Shown piece after piece: positions 45,388-56,400 of a stretch of 64,000 nt of DNA. Source of the DNA: Mytilus edulis. Its lineage: Eukaryota > Mollusca > Bivalvia > Mytilida > Mytilidae. How positions within the stretch are numbered: position 1 is the first letter of the stretch; every line of letters begins with the position of its first letter. The position numbers were made by a program, and so were the translations under genes. The stretch spans positions 87,388,749 through 87,452,748 of the forward strand of contig NC_092344.1 in assembly GCF_963676685.1 (NCBI RefSeq), read 5' to 3'. The notes beneath the pieces were generated by a model. It made no database searches. It saw only the letters and a list, made by a program, of their open reading frames with translations, and was not told where the DNA came from.

Positions 45388-45786
45388 TTCTTAGAATTGA
45401 TGGTCATCCTATAAAAGTTATGGTCGTACTATATAAATTACAGTCAGTCTTTACAAATTACGGTCATCCCTTACAAGTTACGGTCATCTTTTTACCAATC
45501 ACGGTCATCCTTGTTTTATGTTACGGTCATCTTGAAAATATTTTGATTATGATTTACGGTCATCTTAACGATTTTTTCAAATCGAATTTCCCGTTTCATG
45601 CACATTTCTCGGAAGTAATTAGTGATTTTCGAGTGATTCTTTTATAAATTTACATCGTTTCAATGTATGATTTGTAAAGAAAATGATATAGAAACACTTT
45701 AACAGACAATACAGAAACTGACCTAATTTTTCATCCGACATCTTGGGATGACCGCGAATGCAGTTACGGTCATCAGCTTTACCCCA
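45388..45786. repeat. Right copy of the 'TTACGGTCAT' repeat block with 20-nt array
   Basis: This is the inverted counterpart of 42092-42450. At 45397-45570 the motif TTACGGTCATC recurs about eight times. The first five intervals are exactly or nearly 20 nt (agttatggtcgtactatata, aattacagtcagtctttaca, aattacggtcatcccttaca) and then lengthen. Function unknown. Confidence 0.8.
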
Positions 45787-45825
45787 GTGAGTATTTGGAC
45801 CGTACGCGTACCAGTCGGAAACCAG

Positions 45826-46918
45826 GTTGAAATAGAACAAAAGAATCGAAGCTCTCTATTAGAGAAGGCGATAAATGTTTACTGTATTGTTTACTATAGT
45901 GACAAATTTTTAAAAAGTTAATAGAAACAAACAAAACTGCAGTTTTCTTCTCAATTACGAGGTGTTTTATTTCAAAAACACCATTTGCATAAGTTTTCAA
46001 TTTATCTAGTACATAGTTAAGCAGAACAATTAGATATCAAGTCGACGACATGGGTATCTTTCAAGTTGGATGACAAAAATGCATAACCTCCGATTTTTTT
46101 GAAAAAAATACCACGGACGGAAAAGATATCAATCTATTAGTTCAGTATTTTTCGTGTCTGCCCTTCAATTATGTAACTGAAGAAAAAATTCCAAAAAATA
46201 GGTTACAATTGTATCGAAAAGAGAAAATCGAGTGCACCTTTTTATGTTAGGGCGTGTTTGAGTTGAGTATTTTGTCTTGATATCGTTCAAAGAAAGAATA
46301 TTTCATACATCGTCTCGCTTCAGATTCTATCATTTTTATAAATTAAAGCTACAGGTTGACTTTATAACAAAAAAAAATAACAGTACTAAAAGATGAAATA
46401 TATGGGTCAAGTGAAATACCTATCTAATGAGTCACACAAACAGGGAAGGTGTGTTCGAATAGCTATTTTTTTTACTGAAAGTACTTGACGACAGTCTTAC
46501 AAGTTGGATGATGAAAATGCATATCTTCGAAAAATTCTAATTTTTTTGTGTGTGATAACTAGGGTTTATAGTCTTCAACCACTAAAAAAATCTAGTCTGC
46601 CCTTCCACGAAATATTTAATTAGATTTTTTTTAAATGTTTATGATTTTTCGAAAATTCCACCTAACAACCGATCAGACAATAGTTTTAAGTTGAATCAAT
46701 GCAGACAAGATCATTAACTGATGCTCATTAGCTAGTTGATACATTTGTCTTTTAAAATATAACTGACATATAAGGATCGTATTGGTGCAATGTGGATAAA
46801 TTTATCAGTTTCCAAGAGCAAAATTGGTAGCGCGTCATCGCTACAATGGCTTCCATTTTTACGATTGTGAAAATGAACTGGCGTAATGGCGAGATAATTT
46901 TGACGAAGTAGGATCCTG
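45826..46918. repeat. Right arm of large inverted repeat
   Basis: This is the inverted counterpart of 43012-44822 without the two insertions. Landmarks are ttgaaatagaacaaaagaat at the inner end, gatatcaagtcgacgacatg, aatcaatgcagacaagatca, and gcaaaattggtagcgcgtca near the outer end. Confidence 0.8.
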
Positions 46919-47469
46919 ACTGGTACGGTCTGACTGATATAAGGAAATCGATTCGGTCAAGTTTATTAGATACAAATGCATATAACAGATCAACATAACT
47001 TAACTCTCAAATTAATATAAAAAAGTTCAACGGTAATTGAAATAGAAACTTTATATATATGTTAACTATTTCAAAAATTCACACTAATTAAATCTGTTAA
47101 TCTCTTGTATTTAGCATGTCGACCAGTAATCCATTAATTGAATTATGATAGATTAACTGAAATCGAAGATATTGTAAGTAAACATAATGTGGAAGGACAA
47201 TTGTTTTAGAATATTAAGCAAATTCACAAAATAATGCAAATGCAAAGGCACATGCATGAACTGCTAACATGTAAACCTTAAAAAATATTACGTTACTTGT
47301 GGTAGCAAGTGTCACCTTGAACGAGAGTACCAAAATAGGTTTCATATATACAATTAAACACATATTTAATTTCAATTGTTCGTTTGTTCATTTTATCCAT
47401 CTACTATACATGTATAGTAATTGTAATAATAACAATTTGTAGAACTAAAAATAAAGATTGTGATAAATG

Positions 47470-48887
47470 CAGAGGCGGATTTAGGGGGGAGGGGCCCGGG
47501 CCCCCCTTTTTCAGAAAACAATTTGGTTGGTTATATAGGGAATCACTGAAGAGTGACGGCAAGGCCGTAACTAGCCTCTTTTAATTGTGAGGCAAAATAT
47601 ATACGCCGAAAAAAATTTGGGGGAGGGGTCTTTGGGCCGCTTAAGGCTTAAGGCCCCCAGAAGCTCTGAGAAAAATAACGCAAAATCGTGCATTCTGAGC
47701 GTTTCCCAGACTCCTTCTTGCATTGAAACGGCTTAACTAATATTTAGATATTTTTTTCGACAATCAGGTCACAAAACAAAAACAAAGATTCAGTGTAATT
47801 TAAGACTTTTAGGTATTAGAGACAACGTTAAAAGACCAATATGTAGGATAAAGCAAAAATCGTAATTCTCATAATTATTAATACCGTGTCTGTCTGTCTG
47901 TTCTTGTCTTGTATTGTGATTAGACTGATGATTTTTTAATGACTAGATTTAAATATAGTGACATTGCAGTATTAATATACTTTAAGTACTAGTACTGCTT
48001 AAGTCCACACTAGGGACGATCTTCACCTTGTTTTACGATCGATCTTTTACGGTATTAATGATTCTTTAAAAGTATTGTTGAAGACCATCCGGCAAACATC
48101 AAGATGAAGAGCAGGAACACAAACTTTGACCATTGATCATTTGTATTTTTCTAAGCCTTGACTTTGTGTGCGATTATGTCCCCATACTCCTTTATTATCT
48201 GTTAAAGGTTCTCAACACGACTTAATGCAAGTTTAACCTTTCAATGTAAAAGGTCATGTATGGCAATACCTTGTTTTTTTTTCGTTTTTTTTCAAATTAT
48301 TTGATACCGGGAAATATGTGACCTTACTTTAATTAAAACCATGTCAGCTATATAGTTTTATTTACAATAAAACAAACTGTTTTGTATTCTTTGATATCAA
48401 TTTCAATTATCCTTGCAGAAAGGACATTTTTTTGTGTCCACTGAGTAACATCGCATGTTTTTAAAATATATTTCTCGCACAATTCCGGACATCGATGGAC
48501 ATGCAACATTCCAAAACCACGTTTACAAATGAAAATCAATGCTCAGACAATAGTCATAAATTAGGAAAATAAATGAACAAAAGACAAACCCGGAACACAG
48601 AAGTACAAACAATAGAACACCAACTCTGAAAACTAAAAGGAAAATAGAAACATGGATAACGAAAAACATCCAGGGGATACACCAGAGAGTGAAGAGAACT
48701 TGCTTCTTGCAAGACTCTTTCCGTGAAAACAATTTGATATGAAAACAATCTTTTGTTTCATTTTTTTTTAAATTTTTTACATAAGGCATTTGCCTCATTT
48801 GCCTCAATGTAGTTACGGCCCTGGACGGAATCGCCCCCCCCCCTTTTTTAGGCAGTCAGTGCATGGGCCCCTCTAGATCCGCCACTG
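47470..48887. mobile_element. Element with CAGNGGCGGAT ends, nested
   Basis: The left end CAGAGGCGGATTTAGGGGG and the right end (inverted) CAGTGGCGGATCTAGAGGGG share a TIR. AAATG on both flanks is a possible 5-bp duplication. Just inside is a second inverted pair, GGCCGTAACTAGCCTC near 47564 and TGTAGTTACGGCCC near 48810, suggesting one element inside another. No transposase ORF was recognised. CAGTGGCGGAT ends recall hAT-like miniature elements, from memory. A fragment of the same end lies at 58971. Confidence 0.65.
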
Positions 48888-48934
48888 AAATGTTTGTTTG
48901 AAGGAGTTATAAGTTCATATGATCCAATAACATG

Positions 48935-49028
48935 TATGGCCACGGTCAGCTCGTACTGGACCATACGTGTATACTCATACGGTCCGACCGTACGAGTATA
49001 CGGTCCGGTCCAAATACTCATATGGTCT
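48935..49028. repeat. Palindromic 'tacggtccgaccgtac' cluster
   Basis: The segment tatactcatacggtccgacc, gtacgagtatacggtccgg and tccaaatactcatatggtc forms overlapping inverted repeats. A related piece (gagtatttggaccgtacgcg) lies at 45788, between the right copy of the TTACGGTCAT block and the right arm. Confidence 0.6.
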
Positions 49029-49033
49029 GGAAC

Positions 49034-49280
49034 ATATATGAGGGCCCTCATGGGGTTTTTGATTATGTGATTACTTGGCCGTTTTTTTAATGATTATTTG
49101 ATTATTAAGCCAAATATTTCATGATTATTTGATTACCTAGGACTGTATTTTTAGTTTATGATTATTTGATTACTAAAGATAAGCAAATATTTAATGATTA
49201 TGTGATTATATTGGCAAAAAAATGGTGATTATGTGATTACTAGGACCCCCCCCCCCCCCCCCATGAGGGGCCTCATATAT
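49034..49280. mobile_element. 247-bp inverted-repeat element built of GATTATKTGATTAC repeats
   Basis: The ends ATATATGAGGGCCCTCATGG and CCATGAGGGGCCTCATATAT are inverted complements with one or two differences. The interior holds six copies of GATTATKTGATTA(C) and little else, plus a run of about 17 C at the right end. No coding capacity. Confidence 0.8.
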
Positions 49281-49676
49281 ACATATCAGCATAGATGGTA
49301 TTACATCTATGATATCATCAGAAATGCACAAATAAATGAAATTTCAGCTTATTAGGTTGAAGAAGCCTTCATTGATTGATTGGATCTGGATGTTTCAGAA
49401 TGGACATTTTTTTTTAAAATAAAACTGTCCTGTTACGTTTATAGAGAAAAAAAATACCACTTTCTTTATATTTCCTCAGAGTATATTTCTTTTAAAAACA
49501 TCTAATTATTCGGCGGATAACTTTAAAAGTGCTTTGTCTTTCAACTCAACCAAGAATCAATTAACATTTTTTGTGGCAGTGATATGCGTTTGATAGTTGA
49601 AACTGGATAAGTCACGGTAAATAGTATATAATTTATTTTTTTGTTTACGAGCGCATGAGGTTCATGAGCATTTAAA

Positions 49677-49735
49677 TTTCGCGGGAAAATATCAACCAAC
49701 AAAATCACATGACTTTCTTACTATGATCATGTGAT
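49677..49735 (+). promoter_or_regulatory. Candidate promoter sites upstream of VGLL4-like exon 1
   Basis: TTTCGCGGGAAA (49677-49688) matches an E2F-type site. ATCACATGA (49704-49712) and TCATGTGAT (49727-49735) form a perfect inverted pair of E-boxes of the MITF/TFE/USF type, 14 bases apart. They sit 270-330 bases before the start codon. No TATA box was recognised. Confidence 0.4.
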
Positions 49736-50006
49736 CTTAATGGAATTTCAGTCATGCTGGCCTCTGAGACGCACTGGGGTCGCAAGGTTTCATCACAGCT
49801 GCCAATTTCTCTTACTAGCTAACTGTTATCAAAAGGGCAAATTAAGCATTAAAAATCAGACAGTATCTGAAGGTTTATGTTCGTGTAAGACGTAAAGTGT
49901 ATTTATTTGGGCAAAATATTTAATAAGGCCGAAGGAACATATTTAAGTGGATATTGATTTTTTTTGTCTCAGAATCCGAAGTCAATGTAGCCACGAATGA
50001 GCTGAA

Positions 50007-50073
50007 ATGATGGAGACGCCTCTTGATGTTTTGTCGCGGGCAGCCTCCATGGTAGAAACGAACGAAGTGAGAG
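50007..50073 (+). CDS. VGLL4: Vestigial-like 4 transcriptional cofactor, first coding exon
   Basis: The exon encodes (M)METPLDVLSRAASMVETN, then EVR, and ends with one base (G) before GTGAGT, phase 1. METPLDVLSRAAS is, from memory, the opening of vertebrate VGLL4, identical over 13 residues. VGLL4 binds TEAD factors through Tondu (TDU) motifs and competes with YAP in the Hippo pathway. Those motifs are encoded in later exons outside this window. Two tandem ATGs precede GAG, and the second matches the vertebrate start. The upstream 360 bases are less AT-rich and hold the candidate promoter sites. Confidence 0.8.
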
Positions 50074-52439
50074 GTGAGTTTTTATTGTTAACATGAAACA
50101 TTGTTTATATTTGTAGGAAACACGTTGGTCGTTTTCGTTTTCATCGTAAATTTATGTAGTACTCTGTATAACAAGTAAATTCTTTGTTTATCAACATCGC
50201 TAAAATGGGACAAAGAAAATTTGACTTTGGTCATTTATGTATTTTTTTGTGCTTTAAATTATTGTAAATCGTACTTTCAACCTGTAGTAACGAATCTTTT
50301 GTTGAAAGAAATTCCTGAAATTCCTTTGACGGTGTTTGTTAATCCCTATAAAATGACTGCTAAAATCGCAGTTTAAGTTAATGAATTGTTGTTTTCACAA
50401 GTATGTGTAAGTTTGGGATTATAGAAATTAATTGGTTTAATGGAAATATGTAAATTTTCGTATCAGTTAATGAATGGTATGTGTGGAATTTAGGCCAGGT
50501 GGAAGGTGTTTAAAATTCTCACCAACAGATGGCAGAGCAGTACAGAACTTTTTGCAGTTTCTATATAAAATCAATTTACTTTATATGAGTAATCAAAGAA
50601 AAATGAAAACTTAAATTGTTTGTCAATGTATTGTACATTTGTAAATAAGGAAATAAATAATTATCAAGGAACAAATGTTTAAAATGTCACAAAGGTGTAT
50701 CGTTGTATACAATACATGAACGATTGTAAAATACACACTATGTATAAAAACTGCAATTATTATATATTATGCTACTAAATACAAGTTTTATAAGTTTTTT
50801 CTTTATAAGTATGAGTATTTTTCTTACAGGAAATACATGTATCTGGTTTGATTAGTGGTTTATATATATGTATTTGAGATTTATGATTTTGTAAATTAAT
50901 GTACAGATAATTAAAGAAATTGAAACAAAAAGATTAAATTGAATAAGTTTGAATTGGAATGATTATGTTCTTTGTATGTGAACCTGAAGCTCTGATTTTC
51001 AAGTCAAACCTAGAAGTATTTTTTTCATCATTTTAATCTTTCCTTTCGGTTTTGTATTGAAAAACATTTGTTTCTCTGCCATCATTATTTCTTTGTCAAT
51101 ATTATGTTATGTGTGCATCTGGTGCTTCAAAATTGGTATTAATCATTTATACACTGGAGCGATACCTTTTGAAATTCCCTAAGGAAACTTGTACATGTGT
51201 CACCAGTCTAGTTGCTCAGTACAGATGAAAATAGGTATTGTTTCACAAATTCTAGGGACATAAATTAATAACGAATTTATGTTCATCTCCCCATGCATAC
51301 AATGTTCATGTAGCTCTAAAAAATAATTTAACTATATATAAGGTTTCAATGTCTTATCCATTTTGTATTTTTAATTTGTATTACAAGTAGGTTCCCTTTT
51401 AAATATTGTGTTTTATATGAATTAGCAACCAAGAATGACATCTCCTTACAGACTTGCTTTTCATGGTTTTGCTTGTTTTTGTTTTAAATTAAAAAAAAAA
51501 GGTTTTTATAGGAAATTTATTTAAATCTGATGTTGATGACTTCAGACTGACAGTTTTATTGTTCCAGCAGAGTTTTCAGCTAAGAATGTCAGTGTTGTAT
51601 CATTTATACCTCAAACATTATAATCTTTTGTTCAGGAATGAATCTTATTAAAAAATTGATAAAGTAATTTGGGTTTCATTAAGCTGGCAAAATGTTGCTT
51701 AATTTTGTTTTCCTATTTTGGGAAAACATTCCATGTATATGATAATTGTAAAATTTGATTTCCTATTGTTTAAAATGGTGCGAAAAAATTTGACCAATCT
51801 ATTCATAACCAGTAGTTTTAATAGATATTTCACCTCAAAAGAATTGAATGGTGTTGAGGAATTTATTTTTTTGTTCAGTACATTTTGTCCTCAAGCATTA
51901 TTGATGACCTGTTGAAATTTCCTAATTTATGCATTAAAAATAAAATCTTTTAACTTTATTAGACCAAAATAACTTAACTGAGGGTCTGTTTGTATGCTTT
52001 CTACATGTAACAACCAATTTAGGTTTTGGTATGTAAAATATTTAATATATATTGTTATTTTATTATGGGGGAAAAGTCCTTCATATAAGATAAACCTGTG
52101 TAATTTCAATAAAATACATGTAGGACAAACATTATGATTCAATGAAGGGGTACCACAATAAGATATATTATTACCAATTAAAGGCCCACAAGGGGCATAT
52201 ATATATTCAATTAAATAAGTGTTATGTAATCAATTTAAACAGATAACTAATGATATTTGTACACTCATTAATGTAAGAAGGCAAAAGTTGATTAGAGATG
52301 GTTTGTCTGTTGAAGCATTATGCCCATTATGATTCCAATTCTCTTAAATGTTTCACAGATCCTGAATGTTCTGTGAGTGGGAATCTTTTTCGATCAAAGT
52401 ACATGTAAACTATATGTATCAAATGGTCAATTTGTCATT

Positions 52440-52592
52440 TTGGGGCCTTTTATAACTAATAAACTATGCAATTTGGGTTTTGATCATTGTTGAAGGCCAT
52501 ATTAGTGACCTGTAGTTGTTAACTTATATGTCATTTGGTCTTTGGTAAAGAGTTGTCTATATCTCTTTGGGAATCATACCAAATCATCTAAT
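52440..52592 (-). repeat. Dispersed repeat, 'atgtggtatgattgcc' family, decayed inverted copy
   Basis: The segment reads tttggggccttttataacta, cattgttgaaggccatatta, gtcatttggtctttgg and gaatcataccaaatcatct, the complement of the family with many changes. It lies in the first intron of the VGLL4-like gene. Confidence 0.65.
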
Positions 52593-55430
52593 TTTTAATC
52601 AACATTTATCAATTTTGCATATTGCAGATTCTTTCTAGTACTGATGCATGAAAGAATCGAATAAATCAGTTGTATGAACACTTATTTTAGTGTAGATCTA
52701 CTCATATCGTTGTCAGATTTACTACACAACCACTTTAACTAGCTGTATTATGGCTTAAAATACTGGGTTTATAAGCTGACCAATTATAGTTATTAGATTA
52801 AGAACTTCCTTCCTACTGAAGAAATGAAATTATGAAATTAGAGTATTTCTCCAACTTCCTCAATTACCTCCCTTGTGCGTTCACTACATTTCCTGGATTA
52901 AAACTTATAACAACGGAATTATGCAGCATTCAGCTGAAAAAAGTATTTATATTTACTTGTTTTAAGAAGATTATATATGGAATAGAGAACCAACATATAT
53001 TTTTTGGTTTTGGTGGTGGTGGGGGAGGGGGGATGATCATTTTAATACAAGGCCTGAATTGTACATGTACAGTGTACATATAAAAGCTTCTAAATGCTAA
53101 ATGGAAAGTAACCAGTAATAGTTTTAATCATACTTATTTTATTTTTTGTACAAAATCCAGCATAAAGATTAAAAAAGTAATTTTAATGAAAATCGTAGCT
53201 ACTATCCTGTAGCTGTAGTACCATTGATTGATTCGGAATAAAAAAATAAAATATCTCTCTTGGTCTTCAACATCATGAATACTGTTTCTATTTTTCAATT
53301 ATTATTCTCCCAAAAAAGGAGTTGGGCCCACTGGATTGTTTTTAGATGCCAGCAATTTCAGAATCAAACACAGTCAAGTCATCAAAAATGTCTATTAGGA
53401 CGCATCCTTAAGCAAATCTGAAACTGTTTACACACTGCAATGAAGAAAACATTTTTTACCCCTATGATAACAGCACTTTTTCCAAGGTTTCTCTGGTATA
53501 TTATCTAACATAATATTTATGACAAGTATAATTGCGCTAGGAGACTGTGTTTTAAGTTATGTCAAATGAATTTTTTGACTAACTTATATGGCAGATAGAA
53601 AGGAAGACTTAAAACAAAGATAACAATTGTGCAGGTTGATATAAGAAGATGTAGTTTAAGTGCCAATGAAACAACTCTCAATCCAAGTCACAATTTGTAA
53701 AAAGTAAACCATTAGGTTAAAGTACCCTATGTATATAATTATTTGGGAAAAAATGTTACCATTGTGGAGTGGTTTTAGAAAAAATTAGTTAAACACATAT
53801 TTTATTTTTTATATATTTTCTATTTTTTTTAAATTTGTTTACCTTTAAATCCTCATCATCAAGTGGAAAGCTTTATATGTTGTTGTCTTATTTATAATCA
53901 TACCACATCAACTTATTTTCATAACAGCTTAAGGGGGTAATCAAAATCAGAGGTGAACAAAAATTGACAACACCCAAATAAAAAAAAAATATCTACACGA
54001 AAACTGTCCACAATACAACATAATAAACTCTAAAGGACAGCTTGAATATAATGAACCTCATCTAATACAGGCTATGAAATTTTGAACTGACCCACAATAT
54101 TATATGACCCCTACTTCCTTATCAAGACTGCACAGCTCCCTCATTATAATGGCAACAAATTAAACAGTATTTTTAAAGAAATCTTGTGATTATTTTTTAG
54201 AGAACTTGAAATAAATTTTTTCCACCAGCTTTGTTTATTTTTACTGCAAATTCATCGATTCCTGCTTTGTTTATTTTGTTAACTTTATTTTGTTGTTTTA
54301 AATGCAATTTTTGTAAATTTTGTTTTCCATGGACCATTTTCAAAAAGAATTTTGAATCTTTACCTACATGTATATTCACATCTGGTCTACAACTGGAATT
54401 TTTGATATATTTCGATGAAATAATTAATATATAGAACACTCCAATTTGAAAGCAGAATAGTATTGGGAGCTAAGGTATAATGTAATAATATTTTCTGTCA
54501 GTTACTAATTAATTCATTTTGGTTATGTTTGCTTTAAAAGGCAAAACTTTGCAAAAACATGTAAAATTTATGATGTATACTAGCAACTGTGAAGTATAGG
54601 GCGGAATTACATATTGATTCATACATGACAATATTTGAAATTGTTGAAATAACAGTGTTTTATTTAACTTGGTTTCTCCAACTTTATGAATTTGATCTTG
54701 TGTCTTGTGAGTGAATGAGTTTAAGGGGAAATTGATCATAACACAAATTTCATCAGCAGTTTCCTTGCCAATATTGATTTCGACAGTCGTCAAATTTTAA
54801 GCAACTCTTATACTTCTGAGCAGATGCAAAAAAATATGAAAAAGAATACTTTATTATTCTAACCTTTAAATTTAAGAATTGACAAGTTTAAATTTCATCC
54901 AATTAAAAGTTAAACTATAGAAATTGAGGGTTCACCTGTAAAATAAAATACCCCTACTTCAAAATGGATTCAACAGCCACCGGGAGTCCATTATTTGATC
55001 ATAAATAATTTATCAGAAAACTGGTAAAATTCAATACTGTAGAAGTCATCAAAATATTCTGAATTCCTCAATACTGTCAATGGCATATTAAATGTTAGTA
55101 ATCACTTCACTAAACATAACTAAATACTATACATAATAGTCTAGCCAACAATCATTCTTCTTTTTCTTGTTTAATCTTGCCAGCCAAAAAAGCAAACATT
55201 ATGGAATTTTTTAGATTCCTATTTATCAATGAAAACACATTATACAAAATGTGTGAAATATTTGTAATTTCTGACAAAAAATTAACACCTCCATCAAAAT
55301 GGAGTATAAAATCAATAAAATTCTTCCCACTGAATAAATGTAACAGAAGTTATTTATAATTTTAATTCACCAAAATTCTCTTAGAAGGGTAAAAAGGTGT
55401 TATCAAATACCAAAAAAATGGAAATAGTTT

Positions 55431-55642
55431 TACTGTGAATTCAGGCATTATTGCAATGTTTTTATTATTGCGAAAAAAGCGACAGGATTATAATCGCTAT
55501 TATTTAAACTTACATTTTTATCAATCCTTTATATGAATTAAACAGGATTTTTCTCAATATCGCAAAAAATAAAATCCCATTTAAGTTTAAAATGACGAAA
55601 CCGCAATAATAAATGAACGCAATAATTTCTGAATCTACAGTA
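55431..55642. mobile_element. ~210-bp inverted-repeat element with TA ends
   Basis: The left end TACTGTGAATTCAGGCATTA, then TTGC, and the right end (inverted) TACTGTAGATTCAGAAATTA, then TTGC, match at about 19 of 24 bases. TA at each border would fit a Tc1/mariner-type duplication. It lies in the VGLL4-like intron and has no ORF. Confidence 0.7.
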
Positions 55643-56267
55643 TAAAGCTTATCATGCAACAATAATTTTCAAAAATGTTTTCATCATTACTGTTGAAAGG
55701 CCATGTGAACTTTTCTCAAAAGGTGTCCATTGACACCTGCTATAAGGACACTCTAATCATGAGGCAAATGTTGAGATGTATTTAGTATTGATTATTTTGG
55801 TTCAATTCTCTTATAACAAATGAAGTCCAGAATAAGACAGTAACAAAAAGTTATGATCGCCTAAGTTCTGACTTGATTGACTCTATTCTAAATATTTTAA
55901 CAAGTAATTGTTGATGTCTTAATAAAATCCTTTTAGAATTAGTTTCTGTGGAGACCAATTTTATTTGCTTCATGTTAAGATTTTTTCTCTGCGTTAAACA
56001 CAAGTAAAAAATGTGTATATCATTTATCTTAAAACTAACTTTTCAAAGTTTTTCAAATAAATATCCCTTTTAAAAGTATTAGAAATAATGTATCTTATTA
56101 AAGTCTCCTCTTTTAATTGCCTGGGATTGTCAGTTTCCAACTGGTGGTTCTCAGGACACCCGGCTTCATCCACCAACAAAAACTGACCACCTAGTAACTA
56201 GGGCAATAGTGCTCAAAGTAGAGTTTAACAACAACCAATCATAATAAAGACTATGGCATTTTAATCA

Positions 56268-56400
56268 AATTAAGAATGGAAACAGAATTGTTCCAAAGAG
56301 ACAACAACCCAATCAAAAAAGATAAGACAGGCCGAGGTCACCAATGGGCCTTCAACGCAGCAATGTGTTTGTTTCTATAAATGGTGATAGTCCTAAATTG
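56268..56400. repeat. Dispersed repeat fragment (aatggaaacagaattgttcc)
   Basis: The segment reads gaatggaaacagaattgttc, caaagagacaacaacccaat and caatgggccttcaacgcagc. It resembles the reverse complement of the tail at 40085-40140 (gttgttgcctctttgacaca), so it is another trace of the same retroelement family. Confidence 0.55.

Noticed and set aside
45397..45570. CRISPR-like array of short repeats with spacers
   Set aside because: The DNA is eukaryotic, repeats are imperfect and ~10 nt, spacers are as short as the repeats, and there are no cas genes.
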